Positions 52,453-61,823 of a DNA stretch of 64,000 bases are shown in pieces. Every line of letters starts with the position of its first letter. Position 1 is the first letter of the stretch. The stretch is from JAGZHZ01 sp963929865 (GTDB lineage: Bacteria > Bacillota > Clostridia > Lachnospirales > Lachnospiraceae). Made by a program: the position numbers and the translations under genes. The notes beneath the pieces were generated by a model. That model searched no databases. It was not told the DNA's origin and saw only the letters and a list, made by a program, of their open reading frames with translations. The DNA lies in assembly GCA_963929865.1 (NCBI GenBank), contig CAWVKK010000065.1, positions 124,001 to 188,000 of the forward strand. The letters run 5' to 3'.

Positions 52453-53241
52453 TCAGACCATCCAAAATGGAATCTGGAATGGCTCCTTCTTCACAGTCAG
52501 AGCGGGAAATTCCTTTTTCAGCTCCCGCTCCACCTGATCGATAAAAATGTGTTCGGTCCCGTAATGTCCCGCATCGATCACGGCAATCCCCTGCGCTGCC
52601 GCGTCAATCCCCGTATGGTGGTCGATGTCCCCTGTAACCATGACATCCGCTCTCGCTTTTATCGCGTCGGAAATCATGCTTTTTCCTGAACCGGGCAGAA
52701 CCGCCGCCCGTCTGACCTTCTTGTGCGGGTCGCCGAATACCTTGACCTCCCTTAAAGAAAACGCTTTTTTTACGAGATCGGCGTACTCTTGCAGCGCCAT
52801 CTCTTTTCTCAGATCCCCCACTCTTCCGTATCCCTGCGTTTGTCCAGTCTGCGAATCACAGTAGGAAACGCTCAAAATCTCACTTGACTGTAAATCCAGG
52901 CATTCTGCGCTCAGCTGCGCCATCTTGGCCACGTCATAATTTGTGTGGGCTGCGTAGCAGCAAAGCTTTTCCTCAATCATGCGGATCACTCTGCGCCCGA
53001 TAAAGTGATCTGCCCTCACAGATTTAAGTCCCGAAAAAAGCAGAGGATGGTGCGTGATCAGCAGATCAGCCCCTTCCCGCACTGCATGGTCGATCACTTC
53101 GTCCGTCGCGTCCAGGGCGAGATAAACCGTATGGATTTCCTGCTCGATATCTCCTGCCTGCAGTCCCGGATTGTCCCAGGAAGCCGCCAGTTTCAGGGGG
53201 TAAAGCTGTTCCAGCTTTTCGATAATTTCTTTACATTTCAT
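52453..53241 (-). CDS. Nif3-like dinuclear metal-centre protein
   Basis: A 262-residue member of the NIF3/YbgI family. Metal ligands are in HHPLLFSGLK, the C-terminal GHYGTEH and ITHH. The short form without the middle insertion. Proposed GTP cyclohydrolase 1 type 2 by homology, function uncertain. Start at 53241 with AAAGGAAAG upstream. Downstream of trmK, as in many Firmicutes. Confidence 0.92.
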   Translation of the reverse strand: MKCKEIIEKLEQLYPLKLAASWDNPGLQAGDIEQEIHTVYLALDATDEVIDHAVREGADLLITHHPLLFSGLKSVRADHFIGRRVIRMIEEKLCCYAAHTNYDVAKMAQLSAECLDLQSSEILSVSYCDSQTGQTQGYGRVGDLRKEMALQEYADLVKKAFSLREVKVFGDPHKKVRRAAVLPGSGKSMISDAIKARADVMVTGDIDHHTGIDAAAQGIAVIDAGHYGTEHIFIDQVERELKKEFPALTVKKEPFQIPFWMV

Positions 53242-53269
53242 ACTCGTCTTTCCTTTCTGTTTTTTCTTT

Positions 53270-53965
53270 CTACGACAGAATCCTTTTTTTTGCCTCACAG
53301 ATCAGCTCAAGCTTCTCTTCGATTTCTCTTTGCCGTTGAAGTGTTTTTACGGTATTCTTCTCTTTGAGCTGTTCCTCTACTGTCCGATAAATCCGTTCTT
53401 CCTGTTCTAAAAAGGCCAGAAGGCACGGATCTTTTTTCTGCAGCAGGTATTTCCCATACAGCCGCTCCATGTGAGTCCACGGCTCCATTTTTCCGGGCAC
53501 TGCCCGCATCATCGGGTAATATTTTCCTTCTTCCTCTACCATATTTTCCTCTGTGATCCGATATTCCTGTTCCTGCAAAAACCGGCGCACCTCGCAGATT
53601 TCTGACTGGGGCTGCAGAATCAGTTCCTTTACGCCTTTTAAGCGTTCCTCTCCTGCTTTTAAAATCCGTATCGTCAAAAGCCCGCCCATCCCTGCGATCA
53701 CGACGGTGTCCGCTTCTCCTTTCTGTAATTTCTCCAGCCCGTCTGAGCGTCTTGTCTGAATCTGATCTTCTAATCCGTAAAGGCGGATATTATCTCTTGC
53801 CCTGGCAAGCGGTCCTTCTTTTATGTCCATCGCGACGGCTGATTTTATGGTTCCCTGCCGCACTAAAAAAATCGGAATATACCCGTGATCCGTTCCGACG
53901 TCCGCAAGGCGTCCCCTCTCTTTTACCATGGAAGCCACCGCCGATAATCTTTTTGATAACTGCAA
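53270..53965 (-). CDS. trmK: tRNA (adenine(22)-N1)-methyltransferase TrmK
   Basis: A 231-residue SAM methyltransferase with ADVGTDHGYIP (21-31) and VVIAGMGG, the signature of COG2384, which makes m1A22 in tRNA. C-terminal coiled coil (about 185-225). It starts only 17 bp after dnaG, where rpoD commonly sits in other Firmicutes. Confidence 0.94.
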   Translation of the reverse strand: MQLSKRLSAVASMVKERGRLADVGTDHGYIPIFLVRQGTIKSAVAMDIKEGPLARARDNIRLYGLEDQIQTRRSDGLEKLQKGEADTVVIAGMGGLLTIRILKAGEERLKGVKELILQPQSEICEVRRFLQEQEYRITEENMVEEEGKYYPMMRAVPGKMEPWTHMERLYGKYLLQKKDPCLLAFLEQEERIYRTVEEQLKEKNTVKTLQRQREIEEKLELICEAKKRILS

Positions 53966-53982
53966 TGATGTTCTCCTCTCTT

Positions 53983-55758
53983 TTATTTTCTATCCGGCAG
54001 ATGAATCGCTGTATTCGCAAGCCCCTGCATTTTTCTTTTATCTGCCACTATCTTCTGAAGCCCTGCCAGATCTGTCGGGTCAAGCGTGGCGGTCCGGTGG
54101 GAGAGACTGTTTTCCATCACCTTTGCGATCGTCTCTTTTATAGCTTTTTCAAGGCTTTCCTTTGTCTCCGCCGGAAGCGCCGCATGAAACAGCTCCGCCG
54201 CCTGGCGCTGCTGCCCGGCGTCCTTAAAATGATCCAGGATCTTAGCAGGGTTTACCCGTCCTTGTTCCAGCTGTCCGTAAAGCATCTGCGCCACGGTGCG
54301 GGAAAGCTCCTCCGTAAAATCCTCCGGCGTGACGTACTGTTTTACCGTCCCGAACAGATCCGGATATTCCATCAGGCACGTCAAGAGCAGTCTCTGCGCC
54401 TTTTTGATGCCCTCGCCTTTTTCCGGCGTCTTTCTCTGTCTTTTGTCCGTTTCCGCTTTCGGCACATATCCCTTCATGGCGAGCTGATTGACCATTTTTC
54501 TTAAACTCTCAAAGCCGACTCCATACTGTACCGCAATCGCCTCAATGTAATTTTCTCTCTCCAGCTCCTGCTCAAATTCCATCAGCCTTGCGGCGACCTC
54601 GCGGAAAAATTTTGTCTTGCTCTGCGGATCCGACATCTGATAATTTTTCTCCAGAACAGATATCTCAAACAGAAAGCTGTTCTGCGCTTTTTCGATTCTC
54701 TCCTGAAATTTTTCGGCCCCCTGTGCTTTTATGCACTCGTCCGGATCTTTGTATGGCTCCATGTGCAGTACTTTTACGGAGATTCCCGCCTTTTTCAGAA
54801 TCGGTATCGCGCGCAGCGCGGCCTTCGTCCCCGCCTCGTCGCTGTCGTACGTCAGAATCACTTCCTCGGCATACCGCCTGATCAGAGCCGCCTGCTGCGC
54901 GGTCAGCGCGGTCCCCAAAGACGCAACCGCATTTGTAAAGCCTGCCTGGTGCATGGAAATCACATCCATGTAGCCCTCGCACAGCAAAACATATTTTTTC
55001 CGGGACGTCCTGGCCACATGCAGACCATACAGATTCCGGCTCTTGTCAAAGACGATCGTCTCCGGGGAGTTTAAATATTTCGGCTTTGCGTCCCCCATCA
55101 CTCTTCCGCCGAATCCGATCACTCTTCCATGGACGTCCTGAATTGGAAACATGACGCGGTTCCAGAATTTGTCGTACATTCCATGGCGCTCGTCGACGTT
55201 CATCAGCCCCGACTCCTTAAGCAGCGCGTCGGAAACGCCCTTCGTCTTCAGATACCGGTACAGATCGCCGCTGTACTTGCCTGCGAAGCCAAGTCCAAAG
55301 CTTTTTATCGTCTCCGCGCTGAGTCCGCGCTCTTTTAAGTACGCCATCGCCTGCGCTCCGCTCTCTGAGCGGAGCTGATAGTAGTAGTAGTTTGCCGCCT
55401 GCCGGTTCACGTTTAAAATCTGCGTCTTTAGATCCTGCTCCTGGCGCATCTGCCCGTTTCTCTCCTCAGACGGCAGCTCGATCCCCGCGCGGTCCGCCAA
55501 AACCTTCAGCGCCTCGGGAAAGGTATAGTTTTCATATTCCATGATAAAAGTAAATACATTTCCCCCCGCCCCGCATCCGAAGCAGTGGTACATCTGCCTG
55601 TCCGGATTGACCGAAAAAGACGGTGATTTTTCATTGTGAAACGGACACAGCCCAAAATACGAGCTTCCTTTTCTCTGCAGTTTTATATAGCCGGATATGA
55701 CGTCGACAATATCATTTCGAAGCCGTATCTCTTCAATCAAATCTTCTGAGTAATGCAT
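53983..55758 (-). CDS. dnaG: DNA primase
   Basis: Makes RNA primers for replication. The 591-residue protein has a CHC2 zinc finger (Cys38, His41, Cys59, Cys62), an RNA polymerase core with FGGRVMGDAKPKYLNS, TOPRIM motifs LCEGYMDV and TYDSDEAG, and a helicase-binding C-terminus. First of dnaG-trmK-nif3-kinase; no rpoD follows. Confidence 0.97.
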   Translation of the reverse strand: MHYSEDLIEEIRLRNDIVDVISGYIKLQRKGSSYFGLCPFHNEKSPSFSVNPDRQMYHCFGCGAGGNVFTFIMEYENYTFPEALKVLADRAGIELPSEERNGQMRQEQDLKTQILNVNRQAANYYYYQLRSESGAQAMAYLKERGLSAETIKSFGLGFAGKYSGDLYRYLKTKGVSDALLKESGLMNVDERHGMYDKFWNRVMFPIQDVHGRVIGFGGRVMGDAKPKYLNSPETIVFDKSRNLYGLHVARTSRKKYVLLCEGYMDVISMHQAGFTNAVASLGTALTAQQAALIRRYAEEVILTYDSDEAGTKAALRAIPILKKAGISVKVLHMEPYKDPDECIKAQGAEKFQERIEKAQNSFLFEISVLEKNYQMSDPQSKTKFFREVAARLMEFEQELERENYIEAIAVQYGVGFESLRKMVNQLAMKGYVPKAETDKRQRKTPEKGEGIKKAQRLLLTCLMEYPDLFGTVKQYVTPEDFTEELSRTVAQMLYGQLEQGRVNPAKILDHFKDAGQQRQAAELFHAALPAETKESLEKAIKETIAKVMENSLSHRTATLDPTDLAGLQKIVADKRKMQGLANTAIHLPDRK

Positions 55759-55808
55759 AGCCCTGCCCTTCCTTTTTTCTCAAAATTTCTTTGCGGTCCA
55801 TACTGTTT

Positions 55809-55838
55809 ATTATAATAGCGCGCGCCAAACTATTTCAA
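55809..55838 (-). promoter_or_regulatory. sigma-A promoter of dnaG
   Basis: TTGAAA (55833-55838), 18-bp spacer, TATAAT (55809-55814). The -35 element overlaps the comEC stop codon. Confidence 0.65.
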
Positions 55839-58039
55839 CCTTTCTTTTTTTCTTCCAGGAAATGATTTTTGCCGTCTGTGAATATCCGGATGCCTCCGCT
55901 GTCTTTTGTCATTTTGACCTGCGCCTCCATCTCGTGCAGTCTCGCAAGCAGTTCCGGGTGCGGATGTCCGTAGGCGTTGTTCTGTCCGCAGGAGATCACC
56001 GCCAGCCGCGGGTGTGTCTGGCGCAGAAATTCTGCCGTCGTGGAAAATGCTGACCCGTGATGCGCCACCTTCAGCACGTCGACCGGTTCAAGCAGACCGC
56101 TCTGGATCAGCCGCTCCTCCCCCTTTCCTTCCAGATCTCCCGTAAACAGCGCGCTAAAATCCTCGTAGCGCAGCAGCAGAACCATAGAATCACTGTTTTC
56201 TTCTCCGCTGGTTTCTCCTCCAAACGGCGCCAGGCACGCAATTTCCAGTCTGCCCTGCGTCAGTTTTTTCCCGCTCTCCATATACCGCACGGCAATGCCA
56301 TTGCGGCTTGCCAGATTTTCTATCAGCAGATGTAAGTCTGTCTTTTTTTCGCGGTACGGCAAAAACAGATTCTCTATGGAAACACCGTTTTTGTTTCTCC
56401 CATCCCATGAAGGCTGATACGTCTGCAGTACCTCGAGCAACCCGCTGATATGATCCATATCCGTGTGGGTGACAAACCATCCTTTTACACTGCCAATCCC
56501 CTCCGATTTCAGATACGGTTCTATGCAGTACGTTCCGATTTCGCTGCGAGAGCTGCTCCCGCCGTCGATCAGATATACGCCTTTTTCGCCGTTTTGAATG
56601 CAGATTCCGTCTCCTTGCCCTACGTCGAGCATCGTAACTGCAAGGCGGTGGTCAGGAATCTTTCCGATTATTCCGATCAGAAGCGCCGCGCTGATCAGCC
56701 ACGCAGGCTTTTGCCGCGCTTTCCGCAGCCGCCCCACCACGCTTAAAAACAGAATCAGACATCCGTAATAGCAGACAATCTGCCATGTCTTTGGGCTTCC
56801 CGGTCTCCAGATTCCAAAGGGAAACTCTGCCGCAAGCTCTGCCGTCTTTTCATACAGTCTCAGCAGATAATGCGCCGGCGCAGAGCATATGACCCCCAGC
56901 GGCGTGCAGAAAAGACCTGCGGTCATGCCGGCGATCCCAGACACCATCACAATCTGGACGCTTGGGATTACAAACAGGTTGAGTCCCAGTCCGAACACCG
57001 AATATTCGCCGAAGAACCGCAGGCTGACCGGCAGCGTCGCAAGCGACACGCACAGCGACGCCCGCATCGTCTTTTTTGCGGAATGCTCTTTTTCTTTTTT
57101 CCACGTCTGATCCATCTTTGGCAGGATCACGGCAAGTCCCGCCACCGCTCCAAACGACAGGAGAAATCCTGCCTGTCCTAAGCATTGCGCGTTTGCGCCA
57201 AGCGCAAGGATGCCCGCCAAAGCCAAAGATGAGAGCGCGTCATACGTCTGCCCGGACATCTCCGCTCCCAGGTACATAAAAAACATGACGACCGCGCGCA
57301 CCGCCGAAATGCTCATGCCGGTCATGACGGCATAGCATCCCATCACGCTCATCCCCAAAATGCCTGCGCTCCAAAAGGGAAGTCCTATTTTTCTCAAAAT
57401 CCGGTAAAAAGCCATTCCAATCATGGAAATGTGGAGTCCGGAGATCGCCAGAATATGAGAAATTCCGCCTTTTTGATAGCTTTTTTTCTGTTCTGGAGTC
57501 AGAGCGCCTTTTTCCCCTAAAATCATGGCGTTTAAGACCGCGGCGTCCTCTTTGCGGTTCACGCGGCAGATACTGTCTTTGAGAGCCTGCTTTGCCCCCT
57601 CCAGCGCGCGGAGAATGGGCGGCGCGGGCGAGATCACGCTTTCGACCGCCGCGCTGTACAGGATAAGTCCCACTTTTTGCTGTTCATAATACGATTTCTG
57701 GTCAAACTCTCCCCAGTTGGACGGCTCTTGCGGGAGCGAGACTGCGCCGCTTACCTGCACGGTTGTTCCGATGTGCCACTGTTTTTTTTCTTTGATAAAA
57801 ACGACTGCGTGTTTGGAATATTGGAAGTCCGACTGTGACTTCACTTTGATTTGATTTAGATATAATAGAATTGTATTTTCTTTCCATTCCTGCCGGTAAA
57901 TCTGACCCTCCAGCCGGATGGTTTGCCCCTCTTTTATCCAGGGAGGCGGCTGCTCTTCTTTGATCAGCCCGCCTCCCTTTGCGGCAAGAAGAAGCAAAAA
58001 CCAGATCAGGAATGCTGTCCATAACGGACGTTTACTCAT
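55835..58039 (-). CDS. comEC: ComEC/Rec2 DNA internalisation protein
   Basis: A 734-residue competence channel protein. N-terminal OB-like extracellular domain, a Competence domain with ISHILAISGLHISMIG and about ten membrane segments, and a C-terminal metallo-beta-lactamase domain (LDVGQGDG, LIDGG, THTDMDH, KVAHHGS). Overlaps the GerMN gene by 8 bp. Transport of single-stranded DNA into the cell is the known family role. Confidence 0.95.
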   Translation of the reverse strand: MSKRPLWTAFLIWFLLLLAAKGGGLIKEEQPPPWIKEGQTIRLEGQIYRQEWKENTILLYLNQIKVKSQSDFQYSKHAVVFIKEKKQWHIGTTVQVSGAVSLPQEPSNWGEFDQKSYYEQQKVGLILYSAAVESVISPAPPILRALEGAKQALKDSICRVNRKEDAAVLNAMILGEKGALTPEQKKSYQKGGISHILAISGLHISMIGMAFYRILRKIGLPFWSAGILGMSVMGCYAVMTGMSISAVRAVVMFFMYLGAEMSGQTYDALSSLALAGILALGANAQCLGQAGFLLSFGAVAGLAVILPKMDQTWKKEKEHSAKKTMRASLCVSLATLPVSLRFFGEYSVFGLGLNLFVIPSVQIVMVSGIAGMTAGLFCTPLGVICSAPAHYLLRLYEKTAELAAEFPFGIWRPGSPKTWQIVCYYGCLILFLSVVGRLRKARQKPAWLISAALLIGIIGKIPDHRLAVTMLDVGQGDGICIQNGEKGVYLIDGGSSSRSEIGTYCIEPYLKSEGIGSVKGWFVTHTDMDHISGLLEVLQTYQPSWDGRNKNGVSIENLFLPYREKKTDLHLLIENLASRNGIAVRYMESGKKLTQGRLEIACLAPFGGETSGEENSDSMVLLLRYEDFSALFTGDLEGKGEERLIQSGLLEPVDVLKVAHHGSAFSTTAEFLRQTHPRLAVISCGQNNAYGHPHPELLARLHEMEAQVKMTKDSGGIRIFTDGKNHFLEEKKKG

Positions 58040-59012
58040 TTTGCATCTCCTCCTGCGTCACCTTTCTCATCAGGTAATCGACGCCGACTCTTTGCTTCTC
58101 TTCTTCCGTCTTGATCAGATCCTCCCTTTTTTCCAGCGGCTGCGACAGATCGATCGTATCCAGGTAATAGCTGTGCGTATCCCCTGCAATGTTGATCTTG
58201 ACGGCTGTCACGCCGTTTAGCTCGCACAGAGTATTGACGACCGCATAGATACTCGTGTCGGGGAGAACCCCCTCTGTCTGTGTGTTGAATTCTGCGCTGA
58301 AATTTACGGTGCACAGACCATCCTCAATTCTTGAGCTGAGGACCTGCGTGTCAGGCGAAATGACAGAGAGCAGATCCTTCTTTTTTGTGCCGGCGATTAT
58401 CTCCTTTAAGACGACCTGCGTTTTTTCGGAGCTGGTAGAATAGTGAATCTTTCTTGTCTCTTTCTTAAGTCTTCCTTCGCTGTCCGCAAAGTAAAACGGA
58501 TAGTCCATGGACTCAAAGCCTTCCACGCCAAGCTCCTCCGCTTCCACAAAGCTTCTCGCCGTCATGGTTGAGATTTCTTCTCCGTAAGCGTCTCTAAGCG
58601 GTTCCCCCGCCACAGTAATCTGAACGCTTCGGATCCCGGAAATCTGAGTCATCGTTTTGACAAGCGAAGCGCGCGTCAAAATCTCCTGCGTATTTGACAG
58701 CTCCCGGTACGGTCCGTCAAAATCCACGGTCAGTCTGCCGTCCGTCAGCTCATATGACGCCACGGAAACAGTCTGAGGCTTCGCGCTGACTAAGTTTTCC
58801 CTTTCCGGGGTTTCCTGCCATTTTTCCATCAGCTCCTGTACAAGCGTTTCCGGCTGATCCGACTGGGAAAGATAGCTTTCTGCCTGCAGCCCGTCTTTTT
58901 CTGCACTTTGATAATAGATCAGATATCCCTCTTCCTGTGTTTCCTCTCTCCTGCATCCTCCAAGCAGCAGCGCTGCGAGGATCAGACATAAAAAGCTTTT
59001 TCGTATTTTCAT
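58032..59012 (-). CDS. GerMN-domain lipoprotein
   Basis: A 326-residue lipoprotein with lipobox LLLGGC (Cys20) and two GerMN domains (about 70-175 and 205-310; SVASYELTDGRLTVDF and EDGLCTVNFSAEF). GerMN proteins act in germination or the cell envelope. Located 12 bp after the histidine kinase, so it may be an envelope partner or target of the two-component system. Confidence 0.88.
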   Translation of the reverse strand: MKIRKSFLCLILAALLLGGCRREETQEEGYLIYYQSAEKDGLQAESYLSQSDQPETLVQELMEKWQETPERENLVSAKPQTVSVASYELTDGRLTVDFDGPYRELSNTQEILTRASLVKTMTQISGIRSVQITVAGEPLRDAYGEEISTMTARSFVEAEELGVEGFESMDYPFYFADSEGRLKKETRKIHYSTSSEKTQVVLKEIIAGTKKKDLLSVISPDTQVLSSRIEDGLCTVNFSAEFNTQTEGVLPDTSIYAVVNTLCELNGVTAVKINIAGDTHSYYLDTIDLSQPLEKREDLIKTEEEKQRVGVDYLMRKVTQEEMQNE

Positions 59013-59024
59013 TGACTTCTCCGC

Positions 59025-60431
59025 CTATTCCACATAATTGAGCGGTATACGTACTGTAAATGTCGTTCCTTCGCCCTCTTTGCTGTAAACCTTGATCGCT
59101 CCTCTGTGCATCAAAATCGCGTTTCTCGTGATCGCAAGACCCAGCCCCGTTCCTCCGATTTCCCTTGAATGCGATTTATCCACCCGGTAAAAGCGCTCAA
59201 AAATATGCTCCTGGGCTTCCTCCGGAATCCCGATGCCGGAGTCCTCAATCTTTACATAGAAGTACTTGTGGTCTACATTTAGGGAGATGTGAACCCACCC
59301 TTCGTCTTTGTTGTATTTAATCGCGTTTTCCACCAGGTTCGACAGCGCAAGCGTCAGCTTCATCTCATCGACCTCCGCCGTCACCGGCCGAAACGTCTCC
59401 ATGACTAAATCAATGCTTCTTTTATCGGCAATCGGGCGCAGCCTTTTTAAAATCAGCTCCAGAAGTTCGTTGATATTTGTCGGCTGAATATGGATGTCTC
59501 CCGATTTTTTATCCATCTTTACCAGGGAGAGCAGGTCATTGATGATTTTGTTTTCCCGGTCGATCTCCTCGGACATATCCTTCATAAATTCCTGGTACAG
59601 TTCAATCGGCGCCTCCGGCTGCATCAGAAGGGAGTCGGCGAGTACCTTCATCGATGTGATCGGCGTCTTGAGTTCGTGCGACACATTCGATACAAATTCC
59701 TGCCTGGAATCGTCCAGCTCTTTCATCCGCGCCATCATCTTGTTGTACGCGTCCGTCAGCAGCCTGGTCTCTGTGTAGTCGGGAAGAGAAATGCCCTCAT
59801 CCTCCACACTTGTAGAACTCTCCTCCAGAAATTTTGTCACCTTTCTGAATGGCTTTACCAGCATCCTGGACATATAAAACGCGAACAGAATGATCAGGAC
59901 GATCACGCTCCACTGGAGAATCCGCACATTTTTGTTGAGCAGCTTTGCCGAGGTCTGAATGTCCGTAGTCGGAAAGCTGATCACCATAATGCCCTCCACG
60001 CTGTTTGTGTCCTCGTCGACGACCGGGAGCATGATCTGGGCAGTTTCGTTTCTGTAAAAGGTTGTGTTGATCCCGGAAAAGCAGTCGATCGCCTCCTCCG
60101 AGATGAGAAATCTGCCCTCGTCGATCCCGTATGTGTCCTTCACAATGCGGAAATCTTTGTCGACCACCAGAACCCTTCCGTCGTACAGCCTTGCCAGCTG
60201 GGCAAGCTCTACGTCTACAATCTCAGACTTTTCTCCTTCCAGATATCCGGTGTCAATCAAATCAGCGGAAATCTGCGCGCACTGATTCCGGATCATCGCG
60301 CTGTGGCGGTCCAGCATCTGTTCCTGGTGGCTGTAGAGCATTCCATATTTCAAAATAAAGAGAGGAATCATTCCTCCCAAAATAAAAAAGACAAAAATGC
60401 GAAACTGAAGACTTTTTCTGAAATCTCCCAT
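59025..60431 (-). CDS. sensor histidine kinase, OmpR-class partner
   Basis: A 468-residue membrane kinase. TM1 about 9-30, extracytoplasmic domain, TM2 about 172-190, HAMP, HisKA with FVSNVSHELKTP (His252) and HATPase with NLVENAIKYN, DSGIGI and GGTGLGL. The ATG at 60431 is 16 bp after the regulator stop with only a poor ribosome-binding site, so translation may depend on coupling; the frame is open to 60518. Resembles WalK/PhoR-type kinases. Confidence 0.9.
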   Translation of the reverse strand: MGDFRKSLQFRIFVFFILGGMIPLFILKYGMLYSHQEQMLDRHSAMIRNQCAQISADLIDTGYLEGEKSEIVDVELAQLARLYDGRVLVVDKDFRIVKDTYGIDEGRFLISEEAIDCFSGINTTFYRNETAQIMLPVVDEDTNSVEGIMVISFPTTDIQTSAKLLNKNVRILQWSVIVLIILFAFYMSRMLVKPFRKVTKFLEESSTSVEDEGISLPDYTETRLLTDAYNKMMARMKELDDSRQEFVSNVSHELKTPITSMKVLADSLLMQPEAPIELYQEFMKDMSEEIDRENKIINDLLSLVKMDKKSGDIHIQPTNINELLELILKRLRPIADKRSIDLVMETFRPVTAEVDEMKLTLALSNLVENAIKYNKDEGWVHISLNVDHKYFYVKIEDSGIGIPEEAQEHIFERFYRVDKSHSREIGGTGLGLAITRNAILMHRGAIKVYSKEGEGTTFTVRIPLNYVE

Positions 60432-60447
60432 CGTGTGGAGATATGTT

Positions 60448-61137
60448 CTAATGCTGGAAATAGTAACCAACTCCCCATTTCGTATGTACATACTTCGGCT
60501 CGCTTGGATTTGCCTCAATCTTCTCTCTCAGCCTTCTGATATGCACATCCACCGTTCTGACATCCCCTGGATATTCGTATCCCCAGACAATATTCAGCAG
60601 ATTTTCACGGCTGAACACTTTATTCGGGTTAAACACAAGCAGCTCCAGCACGTCGAATTCTTTTGCCGTCAAATTGATCTCTTTGCCGCCGATTGCGACT
60701 CTTCTTCCCTCACAGTCCAAAACGAGATCTCCGACTTCGATATATTTCTTCTTATTCTCCGCCGCCGCTTTTTTCGCCGTGCGCCGCATGATTGCTTTGA
60801 TTCTTGCTTTGACCTCTAAAATGTTAAACGGCTTTGTGATATAGTCGTCCGCGCCGTATTCCAGTCCCAGAATCTTATCCATATCATCTCCCTTTGCCGT
60901 CAGCATTACGATCGGCATGGTTGAAAACTCCCGAATCTGCTGGCACACTTCAAATCCCGTCAGTTTTGGCAGCATCACGTCGAGCAGCATGATGTCGTAC
61001 TCTCTTTCTTTCGCCATCCGAACGGCTTCCTCCCCGTCATAAGCGCAGTCTACTTCCATGCCGTCCTGCTCAAGACTGAAGCGAATCCCTTTTACGATCA
61101 ATTTCTCATCATCAACAACTAGAACCCTTTTTGCCAT
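60448..61137 (-). CDS. OmpR/PhoB-family response regulator
   Basis: A 229-residue regulator. Receiver domain (Asp9/10, phosphoacceptor Asp53 in MLLDVMLPKLTG, Lys in YITKPF) and C-terminal winged helix (ENLLNIVWGYEYPGDVRTVDVHIRRLREKIE). Downstream of comEA by 18 bp and upstream of its kinase. Close to WalR/VicR-like regulators, but the neighbours here differ from the classical wal operon. Confidence 0.94.
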   Translation of the reverse strand: MAKRVLVVDDEKLIVKGIRFSLEQDGMEVDCAYDGEEAVRMAKEREYDIMLLDVMLPKLTGFEVCQQIREFSTMPIVMLTAKGDDMDKILGLEYGADDYITKPFNILEVKARIKAIMRRTAKKAAAENKKKYIEVGDLVLDCEGRRVAIGGKEINLTAKEFDVLELLVFNPNKVFSRENLLNIVWGYEYPGDVRTVDVHIRRLREKIEANPSEPKYVHTKWGVGYYFQH

Positions 61138-61155
61138 ATAACTTTCTCCTTAAAT

Positions 61156-61722
61156 TCAACGGACCATAATCTTGTCTTTTATTTTTTCAAAAATAGATTC
61201 TTTTATCCCAGATACGTTCTTTAGTTCCTCGATGGTCTGAAACCTCCCGACCTCTTCCCGGTATGCCAAAATTGCTTCCGCTTTTGCCTCTCCGATACCA
61301 GGAAGTTCCATCAGCTGTGCTTTGTCTGCGCGGTTGAGATCCAGAGTCTCTTCTTGCGCTTCTGGATAGCCCTGACTTTGTGCCTGCTCTTTTGTCAGAA
61401 TTCTGATCTGATCCCCGTCTTGCAGCTTCTGCGCAAGATTGATTTCATCCGGCGCGGCGTCCGCAAGGCAGCCGCCGGCTGCGCTGACCGCATCGATGAT
61501 CCTCGACGAGACCGGCAGCTCATAGACGCCGGGAGACTTGACCGCGCCGCACACATGGACCAGCACCGTCTCCTCCGTCTGCTTTTGCTGTGTCTCCGTC
61601 TCCCGATATGGCGTCTCCTCTTCCGTCTCCCAGGAAAGCTCCATGGTTTCTTTCTGACACCCGCTCAGCATCAGTCCCGCTAAAATCCATAAAAAATTTT
61701 TGAAAAATCTCTTTGTTTTCAC
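61156..61722 (-). CDS. comEA: ComEA-like DNA-binding lipoprotein
   Basis: A 188-residue competence protein. Lipobox LMLSGC (Cys22), Glu/Gln-rich spacer, SLBB domain (about 52-112), and C-terminal helix-hairpin-helix DNA-binding repeats (LMELPGIGEAKAEAI, NVSGI). Classical ComEA has a membrane helix; here the anchor is a lipid. GTG start with GAAGGAG. First gene of comEA-RR-HK-GerMN-comEC. Confidence 0.92.
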   Translation of the reverse strand: MKTKRFFKNFLWILAGLMLSGCQKETMELSWETEEETPYRETETQQKQTEETVLVHVCGAVKSPGVYELPVSSRIIDAVSAAGGCLADAAPDEINLAQKLQDGDQIRILTKEQAQSQGYPEAQEETLDLNRADKAQLMELPGIGEAKAEAILAYREEVGRFQTIEELKNVSGIKESIFEKIKDKIMVR

Positions 61723-61739
61723 ACACTTTTCTCCTTCAT

Positions 61740-61752
61740 AGAATTCAATTCT
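61740..61752. promoter_or_regulatory. palindrome in the comEA leader
   Basis: AGAATT-C-AATTCT, perfect 13-bp dyad between the promoter and the ribosome-binding site of comEA; a possible operator. Confidence 0.4.
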
Positions 61753-61779
61753 ACAAAGTCCTCCTCGTGCGTCTCTTTC

Positions 61780-61808
61780 ATTGTATCGGAAAATGGAAAC
61801 AATTACAA
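61780..61808 (-). promoter_or_regulatory. sigma-A promoter of the comEA operon
   Basis: TTGTAA (61803-61808), 17-bp spacer, TACAAT (61780-61785). Confidence 0.65.
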
Positions 61809-61823
61809 TAGTTTTTTCTCACT

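Noticed and set aside
60431..60518. Longer N-terminus of the histidine kinase inside the regulator gene
   Set aside because: It would overlap the regulator's DNA-binding domain codons and lacks family-like residues; kinase similarity begins at MGDFRKSLQFR.
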